Shown piece by piece: positions 9,001 through 17,575 of a DNA stretch of 48,368 nucleotides. Origin of the DNA: Saprospiraceae bacterium UBA6168 (GTDB taxonomy: Bacteria; Bacteroidota; Bacteroidia; Chitinophagales; Saprospiraceae); NCBI GenBank assembly GCA_002435785.1, contig DIUC01000059.1:1-48368 (forward strand). The letters are read 5' to 3'. Within the stretch, counting starts at the first letter, position 1, and the number at the start of each line of letters is the position of its first letter. The notes beneath the pieces are model-generated. The model saw nothing but the letters and a program-made list of their open reading frames with translations, was not told the DNA's origin and did no database searches. Position numbers and translations under genes: made by a program.

Positions 9001-11951
9001 GTGTCGGATGTTGCTGTTCCGGTGCCGCCGCTTATCACGTTTACATCAAAGCCATTTGCGCCGGAGATGTTGTTCCAAAAGAACTCGATGGTGTTCGTGG
9101 TGGATACGCAGGTGATTTGTGGTGCGGGGATTGCGTCCGCCACCGTTACCATTTGGGTGGAGGTATTGGACTGGCAGCCATCTTCTTCCACCATCAGCGA
9201 GATGGTGTAGGCTCCGCTATTTGGCCAAGTAACTTGAAGTGGGCCAGGTCCCGAACTGGGGTTGGCCGTGCCACTACCGAAGTCCCAAGTGAACGTAGCC
9301 GCATTGGAGGCATTGCCTGTGTAGTTGATAGTGGAGGAGCCTGAGCTACAAATTGGGTTGGTCACGCTAAAGTTTGACGAAGGCGTCGGGAATACATTGA
9401 TGACGATAGACCTGTTGTAAACGCAAGTGCCTTCCTCGTAAGAAACAGCAATGGTATTGGCACCCGGATTGGCGTTGGCGGGGTTGAAAATGCCCGTGAT
9501 GGGGTTCACCCCTGGCCCTGACCACGTGAACCCGCCACTGCCATCTCCGCCCGTTTGCGAAGCAACCATCTGGATGGTGCCCGTGGAGGCGGACAAACAA
9601 ATATCTGGCACTGGGTCAATGCTCACCATTACAGGTGGGCAATCTTGCGCAGCGCAGGTTAGCTGCGCCGAACTGTTGGGACATGCGTTGCCAGAAATGG
9701 CAACCACGGAAATGGTCACTTGCTGGTTGGGCAGCAGGTTGTCCACCAGGTAGGTGGTGGGGTCAATCTGAGTGCCGGTTGGGCCAGTGATGACTGTTAC
9801 GTTATAGCCAGTGGCGCCCGGCACGGGGTCCCAGGTAAAGGTAATTTCGGTGGAGGTAGCGGTGCAGTTGATGATGGGGGCTGGTATTGGTACACCAACG
9901 TTCACGGTCTGCGTAGCCGTGCCAGACGTGCAGCCATTGGCGGTAATGATTAGCGTAATGGTCTTGGCGCCCCCGCTTGCCCAAGTGACGGTATGCGGCC
10001 CAGCACCAGTGCCGGGCACGGCAGTTCCGCCCCCAAAGTTCCAGTTGAAAGTGGCACCAGGAGGAGCCGTGCCCGTGAACGTCACCGTCGAAGACCCATT
10101 GATGCAAATGGGCGATGTGACCGTGAAATCCGCCACCGGCGTGGGGTTGACGGTCAAGGTCACCGCCAGCTCGTTGTAGCACCCACCGCTTGTTCCCCTG
10201 ACATAGTAGGTGGTGGTGGTAGTGGGTGAAACAATGGTGCTTAAAAGTTCATTCGCAGGGGATGTTGGCGTGCCGGAGTGGTAAGTGAGCACGGGGTTCG
10301 TGTTGTTCAGGTCTATGATGTTCAAGGTGGCCAAGTCAAACGATTGTCCCGCACATATAGACGGTGGGGCGCTGTTCAGCAGCAGTATGGGCGCTTCGAC
10401 ATCACCCGTAATATCCACGGAAGCCTGTGCCGTGCAGGGTGGATTTGTTGCCGTGTTGGTGACAGTTAGTGTGTAGGTTCCCGGCACGTTCACGGCCACG
10501 AATGGCTGGGTGCTGCTAAACCCGTTCGGTCCTGTCCACTGAAGGGGGGCTCCTGGCGGGATGGAACTTAGCCCGTCCAATGATATGGCAGGGTCAACGC
10601 AACTGATTGGTGGAGGAAACTGCGGATTAATAATCGCTACGGTGATGATTTCATTGAAAAGTATGGTAACGGTGCTGTCACAGCCTTGCCAGTTGGGCAC
10701 GGTGAACACAGCAGGGGCGGGGGGGCAGTATTGCTGGCCATTGACCATAATGCACTCACCTTGGCAAACCGTCACATCCTGCACCGAAAAGGTTGGCTGC
10801 AATGGGGTGATGAAGACGTTCACCACGCTGTCGCAGCCCAAATACGATTGAAGGGTGATAGAACCAGAGCTGCAAAACGGCTGGAAGCCAACCGTGATGC
10901 AATCGCCGATGCAAAGGGATGCATTAACGGTGGTAGGTGGAATGGCGGGGCCAATGGTCACCTGCATGCAATCGTCCGAAAAGTCACCGCAAAAAGGGGC
11001 TGCACTTGAGTTGAACTGCGAAATGGCCGTGTTCAGGTTCATTCCGATGAGCGTGCTGAGAAGCCCGCCTGCCGAAGTGATGTAGGAGAAGCCGCAAAGC
11101 GTGTAGATGCCCGGCGGCAGGTTGGACATATTGGGCGTTGGGTTCACGGATTGGATGCTGCCGTTTTGTGAAATAACCCAAGCGTAGCTGTACTCGCCGG
11201 GATTGGGTTGGTTGCCGCCGGGGTACGTCGGCATGACGTTTAGGTTGAGTAAGGGGTTGCCGAGGCAAGCTTGTACATCGGGGTTCGTCAACGTTCCGCC
11301 ATTTGCGGAGCAAACGGTGCAGGAAGTGATGCCGCAGGCGAACGTCAGCGAGAAGTTGTTCAGCGTACCTACGTCTTGGCTGCAAATGTCGTTGACGGTC
11401 AGCGTCCAAGTGCCGTTGGCAGGGTTGCCGGGAATGTTGAAGTCGTTAAGGTCGCAGCCTGGGGCTTGGTTGGCACCGGAGAAGGGGTCGGTGACGCCGC
11501 CGCACGGCATGGTCCAGTTGCCGGTAAGGCAGCAGGTGCCGCTTTGGCAAGCCCCAAAGTTGCACATGTACTCCGTGTTGTTGGTCAGTGGGTTGCCGGT
11601 GCCGGGCACGATGCAGACGTCAACATTGTCGGAGTCGGTGCCACAGCCGCCGCTCGCATTGTTGGCGTCAGCCATGACCAAGTAGTTGACACCACTGGGC
11701 GAGGTGAGCGTCACGGAGAGGTCGCCTACCCAAGTATGGGTGATGGAGAAGCATACAGAGGTGAGCGGGCATTGCCCAAGGTCATTTGCGCCGCTGACGG
11801 TTACGTCCAGCGTCCCTTGGAAGGTGCCATTGTCTTGAATAGGCACTGGGCAGTTCCCTGTGTTCACGCAGTCACAAACTTGCGCTGAAACTTCATTCAG
11901 TGCTGAAAAAACGAGCAGCAACGCTGCCAAAAAGTACATTTTGCCTGTCAT
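6078..11951 (-). CDS. Giant T9SS-exported adhesin-like protein with PKD/Fn3 modules
   Basis: About 1957 residues, predicted to be exported and surface-anchored or secreted. A Sec signal peptide (MTGKMYFLAALLLVFSALNEVSAQ) supports the start at 11951; the frame is open up to 12083, with another ATG at 12026. Residues ~25-205 resemble a proprotein-convertase P domain (WVGDLSVTLTSPSG, NPANGTWTLTVND). Low-complexity Ig-like regions follow, then from ~690 to ~1610 four ~250-residue modules (Fn3-like ITC...IEF.W, a CIAQDCP hinge, Ig-like VWSGPG, PKD-like F.WDFG.G...GPGPH). The last ~95 residues (YIPNAFSPNADGLNDVF, FDRWGEAVF) are the CHU_C/TIGR04131 type-B T9SS sorting domain. The ligand is unknown; adhesion or gliding-surface function is inferred from the domains. 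Confidence 0.88.
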   Translation of the reverse strand: MTGKMYFLAALLLVFSALNEVSAQVCDCVNTGNCPVPIQDNGTFQGTLDVTVSGANDLGQCPLTSVCFSITHTWVGDLSVTLTSPSGVNYLVMADANNASGGCGTDSDNVDVCIVPGTGNPLTNNTEYMCNFGACQSGTCCLTGNWTMPCGGVTDPFSGANQAPGCDLNDFNIPGNPANGTWTLTVNDICSQDVGTLNNFSLTFACGITSCTVCSANGGTLTNPDVQACLGNPLLNLNVMPTYPGGNQPNPGEYSYAWVISQNGSIQSVNPTPNMSNLPPGIYTLCGFSYITSAGGLLSTLIGMNLNTAISQFNSSAAPFCGDFSDDCMQVTIGPAIPPTTVNASLCIGDCITVGFQPFCSSGSITLQSYLGCDSVVNVFITPLQPTFSVQDVTVCQGECIMVNGQQYCPPAPAVFTVPNWQGCDSTVTILFNEIITVAIINPQFPPPISCVDPAISLDGLSSIPPGAPLQWTGPNGFSSTQPFVAVNVPGTYTLTVTNTATNPPCTAQASVDITGDVEAPILLLNSAPPSICAGQSFDLATLNIIDLNNTNPVLTYHSGTPTSPANELLSTIVSPTTTTTYYVRGTSGGCYNELAVTLTVNPTPVADFTVTSPICINGSSTVTFTGTAPPGATFNWNFGGGTAVPGTGAGPHTVTWASGGAKTITLIITANGCTSGTATQTVNVGVPIPAPIINCTATSTEITFTWDPVPGATGYNVTVITGPTGTQIDPTTYLVDNLLPNQQVTISVVAISGNACPNSSAQLTCAAQDCPPVMVSIDPVPDICLSASTGTIQMVASQTGGDGSGGFTWSGPGVNPITGIFNPANANPGANTIAVSYEEGTCVYNRSIVINVFPTPSSNFSVTNPICSSGSSTINYTGNASNAATFTWDFGSGTANPSSGPGPLQVTWPNSGAYTISLMVEEDGCQSNTSTQMVTVADAIPAPQITCVSTTNTIEFFWNNISGANGFDVNVISGGTGTATSDTSMLFSGLNPGDVVTIQVIALDPGPCNDVPAQSTCIAQDCPAVTIAITPVPSICLDANTTPIDLQAAVTGGMGGGTLVWSGNGTSLTGSFDPLQASTGPNTITATYAEGDCIYTQDIVITVRAQPVASFTAAASVCVNNSTSVAYNGTVLPGIQFTWDFGTATASPGTGQGPHLVSWSSAGAQPISVTVTTAQGCVSEPFTGTVQVDPVLIAPAITCVTTTNSIEFNWPDVAGATSYQATQLSGAPGSQTSQNAYLITGLVPNDQASISLTVSNGGACPPVTVQQTCIAQNCPPIGVSVNPTAAICIGAATSVQLLATVTGSLGTGTGVWSGPGVDASGLFTAASAGVGTHTVTYVYTENGCTYPATGSVVVFSEPSATFTATPTICITDAATVTYTGNASPTANYMWNFGGGTAMPGTGPGPHQVTFPAVGNFNITLTVVQSGCASTEAMNPVQVDPTLVAPDINCTTTTQSIVFNWNTVPNVTDYMVQVISGPMGSQTSQTSYTVNGLMPNDQVTIQLTVSGNTTCPPITVTETCIAQDCPTVTIDLPPVDPICLGSMVGTMQLLATVTGGSGTSGTWSGPGTTASGVFDPNSAGIGVHTITFVYQENANCSYDRSFQIQVVAPPVADAGPDGKISCEDNQTSVQLGGSGSSTGPNITYSWTSASGSFPGDATILNPVVSVAGTYTLTVTNTALAGCSATDVVEVTATQEIPQPQLTIVPVSCFGQNDGAISVVSVTGGQSPYLFSLNGSTYGPNGNFQPLAPGVYVVSVIDAAGCEASVTIDITQPQELNVELVAIIEGGGNIVRLGDTTQLQALISLPLDSLDNITWYPAELVSCDTCVNTFVSPTAQTTFTITVESNGCVDSDELTLFVKKDRPVYIPNAFSPNADGLNDVFMIFAGKQVTKVKSFLIFDRWGEAVFTYFNFPPNDPDFGWNGQHRGEVLNSAVFTWFAEIEFVDGKVELYEGDVTLLR

Positions 11952-12235
11952 TTTCTTTGATGTTTCTTGCTTGCCGTTCACTGGGTGGGCAAACCAATAA
12001 TTGAGCAGATTATTTTTACTGAACATGCTGACATTCCAACGCTCGAAGTCGCTGGAAAAAAAGAAACCGGAAATGCAAGTCATTGCAAATCAATAATTTG
12101 TGAACTATTTTTTACCTCAAACAGACTTCGTTTTTTAGAATATTTTCACTTGAAAAAGCGCAAAAGGTAGGCGCACAATGCTTCAGGGATGGTAATGGCG
12201 GAGTTGGGAGTTTGCCCGCTTGTGTGGCGGGATTG

Positions 12236-12270
12236 CAAAGGTAATTTTGCTAAGGCGTTTTAAGGTCAAA
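12236..12270 (-). promoter_or_regulatory. Promoter for the giant secreted protein gene
   Basis: On the minus strand, TTTG (plus 12267-12270) is followed after 23 bp by TACCTTTG (plus 12236-12243), matching the Bacteroidota -33/-7 pattern. Transcription would start near 12229, leaving a ~280-nt leader before the ATG at 11951. The start of that leader can fold as CCCGC/GCGGG. Confidence 0.55.
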
Positions 12271-12331
12271 AGCAGGACTTTTTTTGGGCTTTGCCAGCAA
12301 TTGTACTAAAATGACAACTAAATGCAACTTT

Positions 12332-13270
12332 TCACTCAGGTTCCTCCATTTTTTTCAGAAAACCGGGCAATTGGCGCAAAGCCGCCAGTTCCCGTTGCCG
12401 CACCCTGATTTCTTCCGCTGGTATCCCGAAATATGCCTTGCCACCCTCCAAATCCTTCGATACACCACTCTTGGCACTCACCATCGCCCCTTTGCCGATG
12501 CGCACCCGTGCCGCCACGCCCACCTGCCCGTACAGTACCACGTTGTCCTCCAAAATGGCCTTGCCGCCCACGCCCACCTGTCCGGCCAGTAGGCAGTGCT
12601 TGCCGATGACGGCACCATGCCCGACATGCACTTGGCAGTCCAACTTCGAGCCTTCGCCTATGACCGTATCGCCCGAAACGCCTTTGTTGATGGTACAGCC
12701 TGCGCCAATGTCCACGTGGTCTTCGATGACCACCCGCCCGCCGGAGCGCCATTTTTTGAACCCATCTTCGTTTTTTTGAAAATAAAAAGCATCCGTGCCG
12801 ATGATGGCACCAGCTTGGATGATAACATGGTTGCCGATATGCGTATGGTCGCCGATATAAGCGTTTGCCTGGATATAGCAGTTGCGCCCGATGACCACCT
12901 GATGACCGATGACCGCTCCGGGTTCCACCACGCTCGAAGGATGGATGCTGGCGCTCTCGCTAATGCTGGCGCTAAGTGGCCGAAACGGGCGGTGCTCCCG
13001 CACCAGTGAGTCGTAGGCTTCAAAGGGATTGTCGCAAAGGAGCAGCGCCTTGCCCGGCGGGCATTCAGTTTTCTCGTTCAAAAAAATGATGCTCGCCGCC
13101 GATTCGAGGGATTTTCGGAAATACTTGCGATTGTCCACAAAGGTGATGTCGCCCGGCACCACTTTATGGATTTCGTTGATGCCAGTGGCCAGCAGCGATT
13201 CGTCACCAAGGAGCGTAGCCCCCGTTTTCCGGGCGATTTCGAGGACGGGAATGGGTTTCGGGAACTTCAT
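12332..13270 (-). CDS. lpxD: UDP-3-O-acylglucosamine N-acyltransferase (LpxD-like)
   Basis: Adds the 3-hydroxyacyl chain to the 2-amino group in lipid A synthesis. The 312-residue protein has the LpxD N-terminal uridine-binding region (ITFVDNRKYF, ASIIFLNE), then left-handed beta-helix hexapeptide repeats from about residue 100 (IHPSSVVEPGAVIGHQVVIG and onward). VHVGHGAVIG carries the likely catalytic His. A C-terminal helix (VRQRELAALRQLPGFLKKM) ends the protein. It is somewhat shorter than standard LpxD (about 340), so it could be the second, shorter LpxD-like paralogue seen in Bacteroidota rather than the main lipid A enzyme. No lpxC or lpxA lies next to it. Confidence 0.82.
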   Translation of the reverse strand: MKFPKPIPVLEIARKTGATLLGDESLLATGINEIHKVVPGDITFVDNRKYFRKSLESAASIIFLNEKTECPPGKALLLCDNPFEAYDSLVREHRPFRPLSASISESASIHPSSVVEPGAVIGHQVVIGRNCYIQANAYIGDHTHIGNHVIIQAGAIIGTDAFYFQKNEDGFKKWRSGGRVVIEDHVDIGAGCTINKGVSGDTVIGEGSKLDCQVHVGHGAVIGKHCLLAGQVGVGGKAILEDNVVLYGQVGVAARVRIGKGAMVSAKSGVSKDLEGGKAYFGIPAEEIRVRQRELAALRQLPGFLKKMEEPE

Positions 13271-13457
13271 TTTTTGTATAATAAAGGAGGATTAAGGACA
13301 AAGCCTGCGTGGTGCTTTGAGCAGCGGGTTGGCTTGCTTCGCAAATGCAGCGCAACAACCTCAGCTCGGAAACTTTCAATAAGTTTGCGGCGTTAGCAAG
13401 GCGAAATTACAAGCCACACTTCGGCAATCACATTTTTCACAAAAATCTTTTGAAATT

Positions 13458-13904
13458 ATGACGCTGGAACAACGCATCATGGAAGACCTCAAAGAAGCCA
13501 TGCGCAACAAGGACGAAGCCGCCAAGCGGGGCATCCGGGCCATCAAGGCTGCCATTCTGTTGGCCAATACCAATGGCAGCGGCCTGCCAGTGGAGGGTGA
13601 ACTAGAAATAAAGTTGCTGCAAAAACTCGTCAAGACCCGCAGGGATTCGCTCGAAATATACGAGGCGCAAAACCGGGAAGACCTCGCAGTGGTGGAGCGG
13701 GAAGAAATCGCCGTCATTGAACGTTACTTGCCCAAGCAGCTCGATGAAGCTGAGTTGGAAGCCATACTAAAGGGCATCGTCGCCAATGTGGGCGCTACCG
13801 GGCCGCAGGACATGGGCAAGGTCATGGGCGCAGCCACCAAGGAACTGGCTGGCCGAGCCGATGGCAAATTGGTGTCAGCGCTGGTGCGCAAGCTGCTTTC
13901 TTAA
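13458..13904 (+). CDS. GatB/YqeY domain-containing protein
   Basis: A 148-residue, all-helical protein of the YqeY family, related to the tail domain of GatB, which helps amidotransferase bind tRNA. The exact role of stand-alone YqeY is unknown. It starts MTLEQRIMEDLKEAMRNKDE and contains the family hallmark IERYLPKQLDEAEL (about 90-103) and the end segment DMGKVMGAATKELAGRADGKLVSALVRKLL. Length is standard. It ends just before a GC-rich hairpin that separates it from comEC. Confidence 0.9.
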   Translation: MTLEQRIMEDLKEAMRNKDEAAKRGIRAIKAAILLANTNGSGLPVEGELEIKLLQKLVKTRRDSLEIYEAQNREDLAVVEREEIAVIERYLPKQLDEAELEAILKGIVANVGATGPQDMGKVMGAATKELAGRADGKLVSALVRKLLS

Positions 13905-13915
13905 GCCTGATTTTT

Positions 13916-13954
13916 GGGGGCTGGGGGATTGGCTGACCAATTTCCCCAGCCCCC
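13916..13954 (+). terminator. GC-rich hairpin after the yqeY-like gene
   Basis: GGGGGCTGGGGGATTGG (13916-13932) pairs with CCAATTTCCCCAGCCCCC (13937-13954) across a 4-nt loop, starting 11 bp after the stop codon. There is no long T-tract, so termination is likely but not certain. Confidence 0.6.
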
Positions 13955-14073
13955 ATTTCCCATTCCTCACCTTTCAGTCAGTTTTTATACGAAAACATAA
14001 TATTTGCGAGCATGGAAAGCGCTTTTTAACTTTCCGGGGTTTACCCATTTTCACAAACTAAAAAACCTCGGCC

Positions 14074-16185
14074 ATGCTCAACTGGCGTGAAATCCCGTTT
14101 GTTCGCCTGCTATTGCCGTTTGCGGTAGGCATCCTTTTGTCCATTCAATTCAATCAAAAAATCCCTGGCTTGCCACTGGCCTTTGTTGTGCTGGTTGTGC
14201 TGCAACTTTTGTCCCAAAAGCTGCGAGGGTTGTACCGCTATCGCTGGATGCCGGGCTTACTCCTCAATGCCACCTTGCTGGTGCTGGGCTATGGAGTCAC
14301 TTGGCAGCACAATGAGCTGAACCACCAGCGCCATTTCAGCAAAATGGACACGCCAGCCGACGGCACGGTGCTGGTCGGCGAGGTGACCGATGCGCCAGTC
14401 CGCAAGGAAAACTGGGTAAAAATCGAGCTTGGCATCAGCGCCACAGGCCCTACTTCCGATAGCCTTGAATTGGCCACTGGCAGCCTGTTGCTCTACCTTC
14501 AGCGGGACAGCGCCGCCGAGTTGCTGCGATATGGCGACCAGCTCGTCCTCCGCGGAAAAGCCACCACTGCTGGTCCTCCCGACAACCCGAATGCCTTTGA
14601 TTATGGTCGCTACCTACACCTCCAGAATATTCATTATCAAGCTTTTGTGAGAAATGGCGACTGGGCGCTTGTGAAAAAAAGCAGTCGGCTTTCGGCTTTC
14701 GGAACTGCGATATCGCTCCAGCAGCGGTTCACGGAAACATTGCGCAAGCACCTAAAAACCGAAAACGAGTTTGCGGTGGGCGCTGCGCTCATTTTTGGCT
14801 ACCGCAGCGAGGTGCCGGAAGAGGTGCTCACCGCTTACTCACAGACCGGCGCCATCCATATCTTGGCCGTTTCGGGTATGCACGTCGGCATCTTGTTCCT
14901 CATCCTCAACTTTTTTTTGAAGCAAGTCCAATGGCAGCACCGCTACTGGCGGCTGGTGAAAGCGGCCTTATTATTGGTGTCCATTTGGTCGTTCGCCCTC
15001 GTGACGGGCGCTTCGCCCTCCGTGCTGCGCTCCACGGCGATGTTCAGCTTTGTGGTAATGGCCGATGCGCTGGGGCGCAACAAAAATTTTTACAACACCT
15101 TGACCGCCAGTGCTTTCTGTCTGTTGCTTTACGACCCATACTGGCTCCGCAGCGTGAGCTTTCAGCTATCCTACCTTGCCGTTCTGGGCATTGTTTATTT
15201 TCAGCCGAAAATCGCCGGGCTGTGGGTCATCGAGAATAAGGTCGGCAATTACGTCTGGGAACTCATGTGCGTGTCATTGGCAGCACAACTGATGACCTTG
15301 CCTTTCACGCTGCTCTATTTCCACCAGTTTCCGACCTACTTCTGGCTGTCGAGCCTTGTGCTGGTGCCGCTCGCTGGCTTCGAGCTTGGCCTTGGGCTGC
15401 TCCTGCTGGTACTCGACCCGCTTTGGGCCGCCGGGGCGGAATGGGTTGGGTGGGTACTCTGGGGGCTGCTCAAGTTTGGTAACGAGAGCATCCTCTTCAT
15501 CCGGCACCTTCCTGCTGCATTGGTCAGTGGCATCTGGATTGGCGGCACTTCGGCGCTGCTGTTATACCTAAGCCTCAGCAGCATCATGGTGGCCATCAGT
15601 TCCCGGAAGTTTCGATGGGTGCTGGCCTCGTTGGTTTTCCTGCTGGCGGTCGGGGTGAGCTTTGCCTTCTCCGAATACGGACACCACAAAAACCGGCAAC
15701 TGACCATTTACAGCGTGTACAAACATACCGCCGTGGACTTTTTTGACGGCGAAAAGGCATGGTCGCTGATTGATACGGCCCTGGAGGATAAGGCGCTCAA
15801 ATACGCTGCCGAGGGCCATCGCTTTGCCAATGGCATCAACGAGGTGGAAATGCAGCATTTGGAGGATTCAACGGCACTCGTTGGCGGGCATTTTTTCTAT
15901 AAAAACGGGCTGGCGCAATTTTATGACAAACGCCTCTTCGTGGTGAGCGGCCCCATGGCCTACGAGGGTGAGGAAAAAGTGACCGTGGACTTCCTTTTGC
16001 TGCGCAATACGCCTAAAGTGGAACTCGGTGATTTGGAGCAAATCTTTGATTTTCAGTTGCTTGTCTTCGACGGCAGCAACAAGAAGTGGCGCCTGGAAAA
16101 ATGGAAAGCGGAATGTGATTCGTTGGGGATTGATTATTACGATGTGGGTGAGGAGGGCGCGCTGGTGGTGGATATGAGGGATTAA
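14074..16185 (+). CDS. comEC: ComEC/Rec2 family DNA-uptake channel
   Basis: An inner-membrane protein proposed to pass single-stranded DNA into the cytoplasm during natural transformation. The 703-residue protein has an N-terminal pair of membrane helices and an OB-like DUF4131 domain (about 40-190: GTVLVGEVTDAPVRKENW, YLHLQNIHYQAFVRNGDW). The competence core follows (QTGAIHILAVSGMHVGILF near 260-278, TGASPSVLRSTAMF) with several hydrophobic helices to about 530. The C-terminal region (about 540-703) is soluble and lacks a clear HxHxDH metallo-beta-lactamase motif, as in many Bacteroidota homologues. Its stop shares bases with the convergent TlpA-like gene. Confidence 0.9.
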   Translation: MLNWREIPFVRLLLPFAVGILLSIQFNQKIPGLPLAFVVLVVLQLLSQKLRGLYRYRWMPGLLLNATLLVLGYGVTWQHNELNHQRHFSKMDTPADGTVLVGEVTDAPVRKENWVKIELGISATGPTSDSLELATGSLLLYLQRDSAAELLRYGDQLVLRGKATTAGPPDNPNAFDYGRYLHLQNIHYQAFVRNGDWALVKKSSRLSAFGTAISLQQRFTETLRKHLKTENEFAVGAALIFGYRSEVPEEVLTAYSQTGAIHILAVSGMHVGILFLILNFFLKQVQWQHRYWRLVKAALLLVSIWSFALVTGASPSVLRSTAMFSFVVMADALGRNKNFYNTLTASAFCLLLYDPYWLRSVSFQLSYLAVLGIVYFQPKIAGLWVIENKVGNYVWELMCVSLAAQLMTLPFTLLYFHQFPTYFWLSSLVLVPLAGFELGLGLLLLVLDPLWAAGAEWVGWVLWGLLKFGNESILFIRHLPAALVSGIWIGGTSALLLYLSLSSIMVAISSRKFRWVLASLVFLLAVGVSFAFSEYGHHKNRQLTIYSVYKHTAVDFFDGEKAWSLIDTALEDKALKYAAEGHRFANGINEVEMQHLEDSTALVGGHFFYKNGLAQFYDKRLFVVSGPMAYEGEEKVTVDFLLLRNTPKVELGDLEQIFDFQLLVFDGSNKKWRLEKWKAECDSLGIDYYDVGEEGALVVDMRD

Positions 16186-16775
16186 TTCAACTTCTTCAAC
16201 TCCTCAAACAACTTGTCCTCATCCCCGGGCGCATACTTGCGGGTATGGTAGGCAATGTTGCCCTTTTTGTCCAACACGAAGACTTGCGGCAATCCATTTA
16301 GTTCGCCGGGCATGATGAGGTGGAACTCCCGGTTCAGGTCGTGGTAGGCGGGGAAGCCCCAACCGCCTTCGGCCACCCGGCTCACGAACTGCGGGTAGTT
16401 CTTGGGGAAGTCGGTGCTGATGGCGTAGAAGTTGAAGTCGGCCTGCTGCTTCCAACCTGCGTATTTGTCCTTGATGGCGTTCAATTCCATGCGGCAGGGT
16501 CCGCAAGTGGTCAGCCAGAACATCAGCACGGTGGGCTTGCCGTTTTTCTCAAACGCGGTGGCGGAGTTGAGGGTGTCGCCAGCCGCATTGCGGAGCGAAA
16601 TATTGTAGGGGTAGGTTGCCTCAATCTGGTTGGACGGGCGGGCAGTGTCCACGTAGTAATTGGCCTGTTGGGTCGGTTGCTGAGGCTGCTGTACGACGGG
16701 TGGCGTATCCGCTTGTTGGCCGCAGGCCGAAAGGTAAGTGCTTGCGAAAAGGGCTGCAAAGAAAAACTTGCGCAT
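16182..16775 (-). CDS. TlpA-like thioredoxin-fold lipoprotein
   Basis: A 197-residue envelope protein of the thioredoxin/redoxin superfamily. The ATG at 16775 gives a lipoprotein signal (MRKFFFAALFASTYLSAC), with Cys18 as the probable lipidated residue; an upstream extension to 16820 would spoil the signal. A Pro/Gln-rich linker follows. The redoxin domain has FWLTTCGPCRMEL with the CGPC active site near residue 103, and the cis-Pro segment LNGLPQVFVLDKKGNI. It probably reduces disulfides of exported proteins. Its stop codon overlaps that of comEC: TTAA at 16182-16185 supplies both stops. Confidence 0.9.
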   Translation of the reverse strand: MRKFFFAALFASTYLSACGQQADTPPVVQQPQQPTQQANYYVDTARPSNQIEATYPYNISLRNAAGDTLNSATAFEKNGKPTVLMFWLTTCGPCRMELNAIKDKYAGWKQQADFNFYAISTDFPKNYPQFVSRVAEGGWGFPAYHDLNREFHLIMPGELNGLPQVFVLDKKGNIAYHTRKYAPGDEDKLFEELKKLN

Positions 16776-16891
16776 GGGTCTGGAAATTGAAATTTGTGAA
16801 TTACGTGGGCAAAAATGCACCCAAAACTACCAAACAATCAAGCAAAACGGACAATGCCCATCAATTTTATTGCGCAAGCGAAATGGCAAAA

Positions 16892-17431
16892 TCACTTTTC
16901 CCTCGATCGTTTGTACAGTTTTGCGCCAGCAAAAAGGAGTGCGCCGAAGGCGAATATTCCCGCCAGCGTGTACCAGGTATTGAAATCGTTTCGGTAAACG
17001 GCCAGCAGCACGATGGGCACGAGCAGGAGCGTGGGCACCTCGTTGAGGAGCCGGAGTTGGAAGGAAGTCAACGGCACTTCGCCTCGCTCCAGCTTGCGGA
17101 TGATGCCCTTGCAACTGTGGTGATAGCCCGTGAGCAGCACCAGCAGCACGAGCTTAGCGTGCATCCACCAGTTGGCCGCAAGCCAGTCGGTGCCATAGAG
17201 GAGCAGCATCACCGTCCCGCAGGTCCAAGTAAGCACGACCGCTGGGCCGAGGATGATGCGGTACACCCGCCACTCCATGATGTTGAACTGTTTGGTGAGC
17301 ACGTCCCGCTCTGGCTGTGGCTTGGCCAAGGCTTCTACGTGATAGACGAAGATGCGCACGAGGTAAAATAGGCCCGCAAACCATGCGACGAACCCGACGA
17401 CGTGCAGCGACTTGAAGAGTAGTATTGGCAT
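16892..17431 (-). CDS. hemJ: HemJ-type protoporphyrinogen oxidase (CopD/UPF0093 family)
   Basis: A 179-residue membrane protein predicted to oxidise protoporphyrinogen IX to protoporphyrin IX in haem synthesis. Four or five transmembrane helices are visible. Family residues include His10 in LLFKSLHVVGFVAWFAGLFY and the helix-3 segment WWMHAKLVLLVLLTGYHH, and the length matches HemJ. The ATG at 17431 directly begins the first helix (MPILLFKSLH). It is divergent from the DUF5606 gene, sharing a 144-bp region. No other haem genes are nearby. Confidence 0.85.
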   Translation of the reverse strand: MPILLFKSLHVVGFVAWFAGLFYLVRIFVYHVEALAKPQPERDVLTKQFNIMEWRVYRIILGPAVVLTWTCGTVMLLLYGTDWLAANWWMHAKLVLLVLLTGYHHSCKGIIRKLERGEVPLTSFQLRLLNEVPTLLLVPIVLLAVYRNDFNTWYTLAGIFAFGALLFAGAKLYKRSREK

Positions 17432-17452
17432 TTTTCTGTTTCTTGTTTTTGT

Positions 17453-17460
17453 TACCTTTG
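17453..17460 (+). promoter_or_regulatory. Bacteroidota -7 box TACCTTTG before DUF5606 gene
   Basis: A perfect TAnnTTTG element. Transcription from it would include the whole palindrome at 17473-17569 in the 5' leader of the DUF5606 mRNA. Confidence 0.55.
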
Positions 17461-17472
17461 CGACCCTTTTTA

Positions 17473-17569
17473 AAGGATTGAATATTTGAAGGATTGAAGG
17501 ATTAAATATGCGGGCAATACTTTCCGCAAGATTCCTTCAATCCTTCACGCCTTCAATCCTCCAATCCTT
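17473..17569 (+). repeat. Long GGATTGAA palindrome in the 5' leader of DUF5606 gene
   Basis: The left arm holds GGATTGAA/GGATTGAAGGATT units (17474-17503); the right arm holds ATTCCTTCAATCCTTC, CCTTCAATCCT and CCAATCCTT (17531-17569). An inner GCGG/CCGC pair closes the loop. GAAGGATTGAAGGAT is complementary to the first right-arm unit apart from one base. The arm ends 6 bp before the ATG at 17576, so the start region could be occluded in the folded RNA. Confidence 0.65.
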
Positions 17570-17575
17570 ACTAAT

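Noticed and set aside
6600..10200. Regular repeats considered as a CRISPR array
   Set aside because: Period is about 750 bp, within one open frame, and copies are diverged protein modules.
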